Assembly: GCA_017645985.1 (NCBI GenBank) | Contig: JAGCNK010000082.1 | Location: 1 to 8,472 of the forward strand | Direction: 5' to 3' | Length of the DNA stretch: 8,472 nucleotides | From: Bacteroidales bacterium | Lineage (GTDB): Bacteria > Bacteroidota > Bacteroidia > Bacteroidales > UBA3824 | Shown here: piece by piece, positions 1 through 6,293 of the stretch | How the letters are laid out: each line of letters opens with the position of its first letter | Numbering within the stretch: position 1 is the first letter of the stretch | Notes under the pieces: generated by a model | The model's input: the letters and a program-made list of their open reading frames with translations, nothing else | What the model was told of the DNA's origin: nothing | Databases searched by the model: none | Translations under genes and position numbers: made by a program

Positions 1-643
1 CGGAAATAATGCTGTTGAATTGCTCGTGCTCGTAATACTTAACTCCCTTAGAATCAAGAAAATCGAGGTATTCTTTCGGCATTGTGAGTTTTGGGTGCGA
101 AATAAAATTGAAGATAGGGTTAAACGGCGACATAGCCTGACCCAATGAGTGTACTGTGGGTCGGGATTTGCGGTCGCCCACCCTAAAGATGTTGATTTTG
201 TCGAGACTTCCCTGAGTTTTTTTGATAGAATACATATCGAGAAGGGTTTGTGTGGGGTGTTGATGAGCACCGTCGCCTGCATTGATAACGGGCACAGTAG
301 CCACCTCGCTCGCATATCTGCAACTGCCTTCTAAGGGATGACGCATTACAATAAGGTCGCAATAGTTTGATACTATGCGGATTGTGTCTTTGAGGGTTTC
401 GCCCTTTGATACGCTCGAAATGTTGGGATCTGAAAAACCTATAATTCTGCCACCCAAACGGTTGACAGCGCTTTCAAAACTTAATCTTGTGCGTGTTGAC
501 GGTTCAAAAAATAGTGTTGCCACCACTTTGCCGTCGAGCAAATGAGGTTCGGGTTTTTTTTCAAAATCTTCTGCAATTTCGAGTATCCGCAAAATCTCTT
601 GAGTAGAGAAGTCGGTAACGGATATCAGACTTTTGTTTGTCAT
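1..643 (-). CDS. pyrB: Aspartate carbamoyltransferase catalytic chain, 5' part (C-terminus beyond window)
   Basis: Catalyses carbamoyl phosphate + L-aspartate to N-carbamoylaspartate, the committed step of pyrimidine synthesis, in the cytoplasm. My translation of the minus strand gives 214 residues from ATG at 643. Carbamoyl-phosphate site residues are present: FFEPSTRTRLSFE (45-57), SKGETLKDT (79-87), MRH (100-102) and HPTQT (129-133). The family is about 305-310 residues, so roughly the last third is missing at the window edge. ATG is chosen because residues 1-20 match the family N-terminus and no upstream in-frame start lies near. A TATATTTG box sits 48 bases upstream. Oddity: the segment after NIF reads RVGDRKSRPTVHSL (154-167), where the family has a GDLKYGRTVHSL-like motif; the Arg that contacts aspartate (Arg167 in E. 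coli) aligns with Pro162. The identity is secure; activity of this copy as read is uncertain. Confidence 0.95.
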   Translation of the reverse strand, partial: MTNKSLISVTDFSTQEILRILEIAEDFEKKPEPHLLDGKVVATLFFEPSTRTRLSFESAVNRLGGRIIGFSDPNISSVSKGETLKDTIRIVSNYCDLIVMRHPLEGSCRYASEVATVPVINAGDGAHQHPTQTLLDMYSIKKTQGSLDKINIFRVGDRKSRPTVHSLGQAMSPFNPIFNFISHPKLTMPKEYLDFLDSKGVKYYEHEQFNSIIS

Positions 644-690
644 TGATTGATAAGGTTTTAATGTTTTTCGGGTTGATGATTTTATTAATG

Positions 691-698
691 CAAATATA
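691..698 (-). promoter_or_regulatory. Bacteroidetes -7 box of pyrB promoter
   Basis: On the minus strand this reads TATATTTG, a perfect match to TAnnTTTG, the primary sigma -7 element of Bacteroidetes. It lies 48 bases before the pyrB ATG. No clear TTTG is seen 19-21 bases further upstream, so the call rests on the -7 box and its position. Confidence 0.6.
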
Positions 699-762
699 GT
701 AAATAGGCGCAAAGTGGAGAGGATTTTTTGCAAAAAAATTTCTTTTTTAAGATAAATAGCCA

Positions 763-770
763 TAATTTTG
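763..770 (+). promoter_or_regulatory. Bacteroidetes -7 box of rhomboid/aminotransferase-like operon
   Basis: TAATTTTG matches TAnnTTTG, with a T-rich tract but no clear TTTG upstream. The transcript would begin around 777, about 15 bases before ATG 792. The box overlaps a possible TTG start at 768, which therefore would not be in the mRNA; this helps choose the ATG. Confidence 0.5.
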
Positions 771-791
771 CGGTTACAACAACATAATAGT

Positions 792-1430
792 ATGGTAACT
801 ACCTTTATAATAGTAATAACGTGCATAATTTCGATTGCAGCCTTTAAGGATCAGAATCCGCTGCCGTACAGTGTGGCTCGTCCCGAATGGTTCGACAAGT
901 TTAAGTTCAACGCCTTTATGGTGTGGCACAAGCGTGATTTTCACCGTCTTATATCGTCGGGATTTGTTCACGGCGGATGGTGGCATCTGGCGTTCAATAT
1001 GCTCACGCTCTATTTTTTCGGATACTATGTGGAGAATGTATTCAAGTGGGTTTTCGGAGCGGTGGCTGGCGACGTGCTTTTTGCCGTGTTTTATCTTTTG
1101 GCAATTGCAATAGCCTCGTTGTCAGACCTTTTTAAATATCGCGAACAGCCTTATTACAGCGCAATTGGAGCATCGGGAGCAGTTTCGGCGGTGATTTTTG
1201 CCGCCATCTTGTTCGCCCCTAAGATGGGCATCGGTCTGTTTTTTATTCCCGTGCATATTCCCGGATTTGTTTTCGGACCTCTCTACCTGCTCTACTGTCA
1301 TTACATGGCCAAGAAGAATATCGACAACATAGGACATTCGGCTCACTTCTGGGGCGCGATTTTCGGTTTTGTGTTTCCGATAATTCTGAATCCTACTTTC
1401 TTGAAGCTTTTTATTAATCAGTTTGCTTAA
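792..1430 (+). CDS. Rhomboid-family intramembrane serine protease
   Basis: Predicted 212-residue integral inner-membrane protein of the rhomboid family, which cleaves transmembrane segments of other membrane proteins with a Ser-His dyad inside the bilayer. Seen: a first hydrophobic helix at the N-terminus, then HGGWWHLAFNM (the family H...N oxyanion region, His65 and Asn69), GASG containing the predicted nucleophile Ser128, and a later HSAHFWGAIFG with predicted catalytic His185. About six membrane helices are expected. Start: the frame extends to a TTG at 768, but a -7 promoter box (763-770) overlaps it, so ATG 792 is preferred. The stop is 8 bases before the next gene, so the two are probably cotranscribed. 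The substrate cannot be told from the sequence. The family is firm and the catalytic residues are intact. Confidence 0.9.
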   Translation: MVTTFIIVITCIISIAAFKDQNPLPYSVARPEWFDKFKFNAFMVWHKRDFHRLISSGFVHGGWWHLAFNMLTLYFFGYYVENVFKWVFGAVAGDVLFAVFYLLAIAIASLSDLFKYREQPYYSAIGASGAVSAVIFAAILFAPKMGIGLFFIPVHIPGFVFGPLYLLYCHYMAKKNIDNIGHSAHFWGAIFGFVFPIILNPTFLKLFINQFA

Positions 1431-1438
1431 CCAAGGGT

Positions 1439-2305
1439 ATGATCAAACAGGGTTCTCAGATAGATTTCAACGGCAAGTACCAGCCGTCTGACACGTTGGA
1501 TATCAACATTTTCAGCCGCGCAATGCTTTATGGCGACTGCGTTTACGAGCAGATTCGCACCAACGCCAGCACTATGCTATTTTTCGGCAGGCATCTCGAC
1601 AAGCTGTGCGCCGCTATGACCTTTTTGAACATGCCCATTCCCGAAAAGTTCTCGGTGCACCGTACCGTGCTAAAAGAGGAGCTTACCAAGCTGTTGATCA
1701 AAAACAAGATATTCAAGGGCGGAATGCTCACCCTGATGGCGATGCGCACAGGCGAAGTGGCCGAAAGCTCGGAGGTGATATACATAGCCACCGTGCAGCA
1801 TATGCCCACGGTGCTTTTTGAGCTCAACAAGGAGGGCTTTATGCTCAACATTTTCAACGAGATACCTATGCCCGCCGGACGCCTTGCCAACTACAACACC
1901 TACGCAGGCAATATGGTCAAGAACCTTGCGTACCAGTTTGCCCGCAAGTCGCGCACCAACGACGCCTGTATTGTAAACCCTCAGGGCAATATCGTGGGAG
2001 GCGCACGATGCGGCAATATTTTTTGCGTAAAGGATTCGCAGATTTTCACTCCCCCCTTGTCGGAGGGATGCGCCGACACCGTGATGCGCCGTCACGTGCT
2101 CGATATAGCCGAAATACTTGATATCAAGGCTGATACCGAAACCATAATAACTCCAGAGGTGATGCAGGTGGCCGACGAGATTTTCTTCGCCTCCACTGAG
2201 TATGGAATATCTTGGGTAATGGGATGGCAAAACCGCCGCTATTACCGCTGGACAGCCGAATCGGTGCTCAACAGGCTGAACCAGTTTTATGCCGACGAGT
2301 TTTGA
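1439..2305 (+). CDS. Fold-type-IV (class IV) aminotransferase-like protein, probably lacking PLP-binding residues
   Basis: A 288-residue cytoplasmic protein with the layout of D-alanine/branched-chain aminotransferases and aminodeoxychorismate lyase. Visible family blocks: RAMLYGDCVYEQIR (27-40), HLDKL (52-56), CGNIF (191-195), IFTPPLSEG, a later RR..VLDIAEIL helix, and ADEIFFAST near the C-terminus. Three usual PLP contacts look altered. The phosphate-binding Arg of H..RL is Lys55. The Schiff-base Lys, expected near 151-154, falls in ANYNTYAGN, which has no Lys (nearest is Lys161). The Glu that holds the pyridine nitrogen (EG...N-I/V-F) aligns with Gly188 in VGGARCGNIF. By recall alignment to Bacillus D-amino acid aminotransferase this suggests a pseudoenzyme or divergent function. 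It begins 8 bases after the rhomboid gene and ends 17 bases from convergent yqgE. Fold confidence is high; function unknown. Confidence 0.8.
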   Translation: MIKQGSQIDFNGKYQPSDTLDINIFSRAMLYGDCVYEQIRTNASTMLFFGRHLDKLCAAMTFLNMPIPEKFSVHRTVLKEELTKLLIKNKIFKGGMLTLMAMRTGEVAESSEVIYIATVQHMPTVLFELNKEGFMLNIFNEIPMPAGRLANYNTYAGNMVKNLAYQFARKSRTNDACIVNPQGNIVGGARCGNIFCVKDSQIFTPPLSEGCADTVMRRHVLDIAEILDIKADTETIITPEVMQVADEIFFASTEYGISWVMGWQNRRYYRWTAESVLNRLNQFYADEF

Positions 2306-2322
2306 TAAAGGTTGGTTATCAA
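2302..2322. terminator. Short inverted repeat between convergent genes, possible bidirectional terminator
   Basis: TTGATAA and TTATCAA form a perfect 7-bp stem around a 7-base loop (2309-2315). It starts within the stop codon of the aminotransferase-like gene and ends just before the yqgE stop at 2323. The position between two convergent genes suits termination in both directions, but the stem is AT-rich and no long T tract follows, so it is a weak candidate. Confidence 0.35.
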
Positions 2323-2919
2323 TTAGTTTAGCAGCGGGTCGGGGGGAAGGTTCTCCCACAGGCGGTAGCGTACGCCGAGGTTTTTTACCGCCTCTTTCCA
2401 GATGTCGGCGTCGGTGTTCATGATTATCGAGGCGTCGAGCTTGCCCACCATCCAGAATTTTTCGTTGATCTCTCTTTCGAGCTGGTCTTTTTCCCAACCT
2501 GAATATCCGAGAAAAAACCGCACGGCTTTTTCGTTAAGTTCGCCGTTTTCAATCTTTTGCGACACCAGGTTGAAGTCGCCTCCCCAGTAGATGCCGTCTG
2601 CCACCTTGATGCTTCCGGGAATAATGTCGGGACCGGCTGTGTGTATGAAATAGATGTAGTCGCTGCGCACAGGACCGCCGAACCACAGGTTCCACGAACC
2701 GGTTTTTGCGCCGCCGTGCTGCATATCGAGATGCGTGAGCACAGGCTTGTTGAGAATGAATCCCACAGTGCCCTTGTCGTTGCTTTCGGTTATGTACACT
2801 ATCGACTTGTCGAAATACTCGTCGCCAGAAAACGGTTTTGAGATGAGTATCCGTCCCGCCTCGGGCAGAAGCCAGTTGCGGTCGATTGATAGCAGGTCTA
2901 TATTTTTTAAGTCTTCCAT
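2323..2919 (-). CDS. YqgE/AlgH family protein (UPF0301)
   Basis: A 198-residue soluble protein of the YqgE/AlgH family, whose biochemical role is not settled (AlgH is linked to alginate regulation in Pseudomonas). Family signatures seen: GRILISKPF (22-30), F..SIVYI followed by GTVGFILNKP (50-59), LWFGGPVRSDYIYFIH, and GYSGWE in the C-terminal half. Length agrees with the family (about 185-200). The frame stays open back to an ATG at 3048, but that extension runs through AT-rich intergenic DNA under the kdsB promoter and lacks family similarity; ATG 2919 puts the conserved block near the N-terminus and is chosen. It is convergent with the aminotransferase-like gene (17 bases between stops) and divergent from kdsB, so it is probably monocistronic. 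Confidence 0.92.
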   Translation of the reverse strand: MEDLKNIDLLSIDRNWLLPEAGRILISKPFSGDEYFDKSIVYITESNDKGTVGFILNKPVLTHLDMQHGGAKTGSWNLWFGGPVRSDYIYFIHTAGPDIIPGSIKVADGIYWGGDFNLVSQKIENGELNEKAVRFFLGYSGWEKDQLEREINEKFWMVGKLDASIIMNTDADIWKEAVKNLGVRYRLWENLPPDPLLN

Positions 2920-2966
2920 TGTTTTCAGTTTGTTTTGAGCGGAATAATCTGATTTTTTTCCACACT

Positions 2967-2975
2967 CAAAATTTA
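2967..2975 (-). promoter_or_regulatory. Possible yqgE -7 box (one base longer than consensus)
   Basis: On the minus strand this reads TAAATTTTG, which is TA-nnn-TTTG rather than TAnnTTTG, 48 bases before the chosen yqgE ATG. It is the best promoter-like string in the gap, but the spacing departs from consensus, so the call is tentative. Confidence 0.3.
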
Positions 2976-3031
2976 CGAAATAATTTGATACGCGTAATCC
3001 TTTTTTGGTATATTTTTTTTTGTAAAAATGT

Positions 3032-3063
3032 TTTGTCTTGATAATCAATTTTTTTTACCTTTG
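3032..3063 (+). promoter_or_regulatory. Promoter of kdsB (Bacteroidetes type)
   Basis: TTTG at 3032-3035, a 20-base spacer, then TACCTTTG at 3056-3063, an exact TAnnTTTG. Transcription should begin near 3070, giving an untranslated leader of about 18 bases before ATG 3088. The leader is A-rich with no Shine-Dalgarno, as usual in the phylum. Confidence 0.8.
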
Positions 3064-3087
3064 CAGTCGTAAAAAACAACAAAGACA

Positions 3088-3843
3088 ATGAAGATATTAG
3101 GTATTATCCCTTCGCGTTACGCCTCTACGCGCTTTCCCGGCAAGCCACTTGCTATGATAGGCGGCAAAACAATGATTCACAGAGTATTCGAACGTGCCTC
3201 GCAGGCATTTGAAGATGTGGTGGTGGCCACCGACGACCAGCGCATTTTCGACGAGGTGATGTCGTTTGGCGGACGCGCGGTTATGACCTCAGAAAACCAT
3301 CAGAGCGGAACCGACCGTTGTGCCGAGGCTGCTAAAAAATACGAGCAGGCTTCGGGCAAGAAGTTCGACGCCGTTATCAATATCCAGGGCGACGAGCCTT
3401 TCGTAGACCCCAAGCAGCTGCGTCAGCTCGGCGAACTTTTCAACGACCCCACAGTGGAGATTGCCACACTCGTAAAACAGGCCAAGACCTCCGACGAGGT
3501 ATTTTCAGAAAACACCGCCAAAGTGATTGTCAACAACATTTCGCAGGCGGTATACTTCAGCCGTTCGCCCATTCCGTTTTACCGTGGCAAGGATCGCGAA
3601 CAGTGGGTCAACAGCCACGTATATTACCGTCACATAGGCGTTTACGCATACCGCAGCGACATTCTTCAGAAGATTACCCTCCTGCCGCAGTCGCCGCTTG
3701 AGCTTGCCGAGCGTCTCGAACAGAACCGTTGGATCGAAAACGCATATAATATAAAGGTGTGCGTTACCGATTTTGAAGGTCTGGCGGTAGACACTCCCGA
3801 AGATTTGGAAAAAATTCTAAAAACAATCCCCCTAACGGATTAA
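3088..3843 (+). CDS. kdsB: 3-deoxy-manno-octulosonate cytidylyltransferase (CMP-KDO synthetase)
   Basis: Activates KDO with CTP to CMP-KDO, the donor for the inner core of lipopolysaccharide, in the cytoplasm. The 251-residue product matches family length. Seen: the nucleotide-binding N-terminus IIPSRYASTRFPGKPL (6-21), VVVATDD, the HQSGTDR motif, NIQGDEPFV with GDE at 101-103 (metal/nucleotide site), HIGVYAYR starting at His182, and the C-terminal LEQNRWIEN...AVDTPEDLEK. Start ATG 3088 directly precedes the conserved first strand and fits the promoter at 3032-3063. It is divergent from yqgE. The next gene, 76 bases downstream, encodes a T9SS-sorting-domain protein; T9SS products in related bacteria are attached to a form of LPS, but a functional link from this spacing is only inference. 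Nothing looks broken. Confidence 0.97.
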   Translation: MKILGIIPSRYASTRFPGKPLAMIGGKTMIHRVFERASQAFEDVVVATDDQRIFDEVMSFGGRAVMTSENHQSGTDRCAEAAKKYEQASGKKFDAVINIQGDEPFVDPKQLRQLGELFNDPTVEIATLVKQAKTSDEVFSENTAKVIVNNISQAVYFSRSPIPFYRGKDREQWVNSHVYYRHIGVYAYRSDILQKITLLPQSPLELAERLEQNRWIENAYNIKVCVTDFEGLAVDTPEDLEKILKTIPLTD

Positions 3844-3882
3844 TCCTGTTTTTGGTATATTTATTGAAACAAATTTTGCGGA

Positions 3883-4293
3883 TGTCCGTTAAAAATAACA
3901 AATTTTGAGCAAACTTAATATGAAACTTATTACAACCATACTGACTACTGTATTGTTACTTATGGCGTTTTCGCAAGCCGAAGCGCAGAAAACTATTATC
4001 CCTAATTTTTTTGTTCAGAATCAGAATTTGACCAACCACGAGGTGGTAATATATCCTAATCCCGTGGTGGGCAAAGTGGTCAACTTCAAGTCGGCATCGC
4101 TCATCCGCAAAGTTGAAATCACCAATATCATTGGCAAATGCGTTAAAACCAAGGAAAACGACGATTATATTTTCGACGATTTGAGCATCCTTTTAGAAAA
4201 TTGTGAGTCAGGTATTTATCTTGCCAAAATTACTTTCGACGACGACAAAGTGCTTATCAAGAAACTTATCGTCAAATAAATTGTCCGTCAAAA
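3883..4293 (+). repeat. Near-identical 12-bp direct repeats flanking the T9SS miniprotein gene
   Basis: TGTCCGTTAAAA at 3883-3894 and TGTCCGTCAAAA at 4282-4293 match at 11 of 12 bases and bracket the miniprotein gene. CAAATTTTG also occurs twice upstream (3870-3878 and 3899-3907), and its reverse complement occurs downstream at 4289-4297. There is no transposase or clear terminal inverted repeat. AT-rich composition makes chance a real alternative. Confidence 0.35.
3920..4279 (+). CDS. Secreted miniprotein consisting almost only of a T9SS type A sorting domain
   Basis: A 119-residue protein. Residues 1-22 are a Sec signal peptide (Lys, hydrophobic core to Phe17, then SQAEA with likely cleavage before Gln23). 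From about residue 43 to the end it reads as a type IX secretion C-terminal sorting domain: VVIYPNPVVGKVVNF (YPNP at 45-48), a strand IRKVEITNIIGK, then SGIYLAKI and the terminal KVLIKKLIVK. Sorting domains are usually about 75-90 residues at the end of large cargo proteins; here only about 20 residues separate the signal peptide from it, so there is no cargo domain. ATG 3920 is preferred over a TTG at 3905 because it starts the signal peptide directly. A degenerate promoter (TTTG 3875-3878, AAATTTTG 3900-3907) may exist, but readthrough from kdsB, which ends 76 bases upstream, is possible. Confidence 0.78.
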   Translation: MKLITTILTTVLLLMAFSQAEAQKTIIPNFFVQNQNLTNHEVVIYPNPVVGKVVNFKSASLIRKVEITNIIGKCVKTKENDDYIFDDLSILLENCESGIYLAKITFDDDKVLIKKLIVK

Positions 4294-4298
4294 TTTGC

Positions 4299-4316
4299 AC
4301 AAAAATTCGTTTTTGT
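4299..4316 (+). terminator. AT-rich UUCG hairpin after the T9SS miniprotein gene
   Basis: ACAAAAA-TTCG-TTTTTGT is a perfect 7-bp inverted repeat with a TTCG loop, 19 bases after the stop. Its T-rich right arm resembles a weak intrinsic terminator. It overlaps the -33 element of the rho promoter, and the A-U stem is weak, so the role is uncertain. Confidence 0.35.
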
Positions 4317-4347
4317 TTGGAGAATAACTTTTATCTGCTTATATTTG
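4316..4347 (+). promoter_or_regulatory. Promoter of rho (Bacteroidetes type)
   Basis: TTTG at 4316-4319, a 20-base spacer, then TATATTTG at 4340-4347, an exact -7 box. The geometry is the same as at kdsB. The start would be near 4354, giving a leader of roughly 45 bases before ATG 4399. Confidence 0.8.
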
Positions 4348-4357
4348 CAGCGTTAAA

Positions 4358-4371
4358 AGGACAGCCGTCCT
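4358..4371 (+). promoter_or_regulatory. Small stem-loop at the 5' end of the rho leader
   Basis: AGGAC-AGCC-GTCCT forms a perfect 5-bp stem with a 4-base loop, beginning only a few bases after the predicted transcription start. A 5'-terminal hairpin can stabilise an mRNA. Any role in Rho autoregulation is speculation. Confidence 0.35.
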
Positions 4372-4398
4372 ATATAAAATAAAATACAATCATTTAAA

Positions 4399-6228
4399 AT
4401 GTACGACAAAAAAGAACTGTCTAAGAGATTGGTTCCTGAATTGCGCGATTTGGCTAAGACTTTAGGTATACCCAAAGCCGATTACTTTAAAAAACAGGAA
4501 CTTATTGACAAAATATTAGAAAAAACCGAAGGCAGAGAAGAACCTCAGGCCGAAAAGGCTCCTAAAATCAAAGACGAGGATAATAAGAAATCTTCGTCAA
4601 AAGCTACTTATGATATTCCCGAAATGCCTGTGAGAAACCGTGAAAAACGTCATCGCCTTGTGCTCAAAAACAAGCCGGTGGCTTCAGTTTCTATCAGCAA
4701 TGGCACACAGAGCTATCAAAACGAGCAGCTTCCGCAGCAGCAGACACAGCAGGTGCAGCAGGCTCCTCAGCAGCCCGCACCACAGCAGTCGAACCATCAG
4801 CTGCCCCAGATGTTGCAGCCTTTGCCCGAGGATTTTGTGGCAGATAATCCTTTTTTGAAAGAGAGCGAACCGGTAGAACCCGAAGCTCCGAAACCTATGT
4901 CAAAACGTATTATCAAAAAGAACAAGCAGCAGCAACAGCCCGAACCTCAGAACAATAATAATAATCCCGCTCCCGAACCCAAGGAGCAGAAACAGGAGAA
5001 CCCTGAAAACGCCGAGGGCGCTCCCGAGGCGTCCGACTTTGATTTCAAGAATATTAAGAAGGAATCTTCAATTTTCGACGTGGACGGTCTGATTGAAAAC
5101 ACCGGCGTGCTTGAGATTATGCCCGACGGTTACGGCTTTCTGCGCAGCAGCGACTTCAACTATTTCAGCAGTCCCGACGACATTTACGTATCACAGACAC
5201 AGATCAAGCTCTTCGGACTTAAGACCGGCGACACCGTTCGCGGCACTATCCGTCCTCCCAAGGAGAGCGAAAAATATTTTCCACTTATCAAGGTTATCGA
5301 AATCAACGGCCGCACTCCCGACTATATCCGCGACCGTGTGCCTTTCGACTATCTCACGCCCCTTTTCCCCGACGAAAAATTCAACCTTACCGGCGGCAAG
5401 CACTCTAATAACCTGTCGTGCCGTGTGGTTGACATGTTCGCACCCATAGGCAAGGGTCAGCGTGGTTTGATTGTGGCTCAGCCTAAGACTGGTAAAACAG
5501 TGTTGCTCAAAGATATAGCCAACTCCATCGCCGACAACCATCCAGATGTTTATCTGATAATTCTCCTTATCGACGAACGTCCCGAGGAGGTTACCGATAT
5601 GGCACGCAGCGTTAAGGCGGAGGTGATTTCGTCAACATTCGACGAACCTGCCGAAAAACACGTGAAAGTGGCAAACATCGTGCTCGAAAAGGCAAAACGT
5701 ATGGTAGAATGTGGTCACGACGTGGTTATCCTTCTTGACTCCATCACCCGTCTGGCACGTGCTTACAACACAGTGGCTCCCGCTTCGGGCAAGGTGCTTT
5801 CGGGCGGTGTCGACGCCAACGCATTGCACAAGCCCAAACGCTTTTTCGGTGCTGCACGCAACATCGAAGACGGCGGCTCGCTCACCATCATTGCCACAGC
5901 CCTTATCGACACCGGATCCAAGATGGACGAGGTGATTTTCGAGGAGTTCAAGGGTACGGGCAACATGGAGCTCCAGCTCGACCGCAAGCTCAGCAACAAA
6001 CGCATATTCCCCGCCGTGGACATCAACGCTTCGAGCACACGCCGCGAAGACAAGCTGTTGATTCCTGGTATGCTCGATATTATTTGGAAACTCCGCAAGT
6101 ACCTCGCCGATATGAATCCCGAGGAGGCTATGATATGGCTGCTCAACTATATGAAGAACACCATCAACAACGAGGAGTTTCTTATCCGCGCCAAAAACGA
6201 GTATCTCAAAAACGCGGGCTTAATGTAG
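4399..6228 (+). CDS. rho: Transcription termination factor Rho with long Gln/Pro/Asn-rich disordered insert
   Basis: Hexameric RNA-dependent ATPase/helicase that releases RNA from paused polymerase; cytoplasmic. The 609 residues (E. coli Rho is 419) divide as follows. Residues 1-45 are the Rho N-terminal helical domain (KELSKRLVPELRDLAK..). About 47-220 is a low-complexity insert with a Gln/Pro tract (about 109-135), an Asn run (185-189) and mixed-charge segments. About 228-305 is the cold-shock-like RNA-binding fold (GVLEIMPDGYGFLR). The RecA-type motor follows, with Walker A QPKTGKT (361-367), Walker B VVILLD ending at Asp447, the Q-loop region LSGGVDANALHKPKRFFGAARN, and the GTGNMEL R-loop block. 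The gene is monocistronic with its own promoter and intrinsic terminator. Long disordered inserts are known in Bacteroidota Rho, and in B. thetaiotaomicron one has been linked to phase separation; the same role here is inferred. Confidence 0.97.
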   Translation: MYDKKELSKRLVPELRDLAKTLGIPKADYFKKQELIDKILEKTEGREEPQAEKAPKIKDEDNKKSSSKATYDIPEMPVRNREKRHRLVLKNKPVASVSISNGTQSYQNEQLPQQQTQQVQQAPQQPAPQQSNHQLPQMLQPLPEDFVADNPFLKESEPVEPEAPKPMSKRIIKKNKQQQQPEPQNNNNNPAPEPKEQKQENPENAEGAPEASDFDFKNIKKESSIFDVDGLIENTGVLEIMPDGYGFLRSSDFNYFSSPDDIYVSQTQIKLFGLKTGDTVRGTIRPPKESEKYFPLIKVIEINGRTPDYIRDRVPFDYLTPLFPDEKFNLTGGKHSNNLSCRVVDMFAPIGKGQRGLIVAQPKTGKTVLLKDIANSIADNHPDVYLIILLIDERPEEVTDMARSVKAEVISSTFDEPAEKHVKVANIVLEKAKRMVECGHDVVILLDSITRLARAYNTVAPASGKVLSGGVDANALHKPKRFFGAARNIEDGGSLTIIATALIDTGSKMDEVIFEEFKGTGNMELQLDRKLSNKRIFPAVDINASSTRREDKLLIPGMLDIIWKLRKYLADMNPEEAMIWLLNYMKNTINNEEFLIRAKNEYLKNAGLM

Positions 6229-6255
6229 GTTTTCTATAAATCGTTCATAATTCTG

Positions 6256-6293
6256 CGGGCATCCGATGTGTTAATCGGGTGTCCGTTTTTTTT
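6256..6293 (+). terminator. Intrinsic terminator of rho
   Basis: Arms 6256-6267 (CGGGCATCCGAT) and 6274-6285 (ATCGGGTGTCCG) make a 12-bp stem with two G-U pairs and a 6-base loop, followed by eight T (6286-6293). It lies 28 bases after the rho stop and overlaps the stop codon of the convergent sigma gene. No T tract exists on the opposite strand, so it acts for rho only. Confidence 0.85.

Noticed and set aside
149..334. 61-codon plus-strand open frame inside pyrB
   Set aside because: The minus-strand frame encodes unmistakable PyrB motifs; this short frame is its shadow.
768..791. TTG start extending the rhomboid protein by 8 residues
   Set aside because: The TTG overlaps the TAATTTTG promoter box, so it would not be transcribed from that promoter, and the ATG at 792 starts directly at the first hydrophobic segment.
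1670..2497. 275-codon open frame on the minus strand across the aminotransferase-like gene and the end of yqgE
   Set aside because: It is antisense to a gene with clear family motifs, has no recognisable domain and crosses two real genes in the wrong frame.
2920..3048. Upstream ATG extending YqgE by 43 residues
   Set aside because: The extension is encoded by AT-rich intergenic DNA under the divergent kdsB promoter and has no family similarity.
3837..3846. GGATTAATCC palindrome at the kdsB stop as a terminator
   Set aside because: The loop would be too small for a stable hairpin; the T run after it is short. Treated as chance.
4732..4792. CAG/CAA-rich stretch as a microsatellite or mobile repeat
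   Set aside because: The repeats are imperfect and in frame with the Gln/Pro tract of Rho; coding composition explains them.
5191..5541. 116-codon minus-strand open frame within rho
   Set aside because: It lies opposite the conserved RNA-binding and Walker A region of rho and shows no domain of its own.
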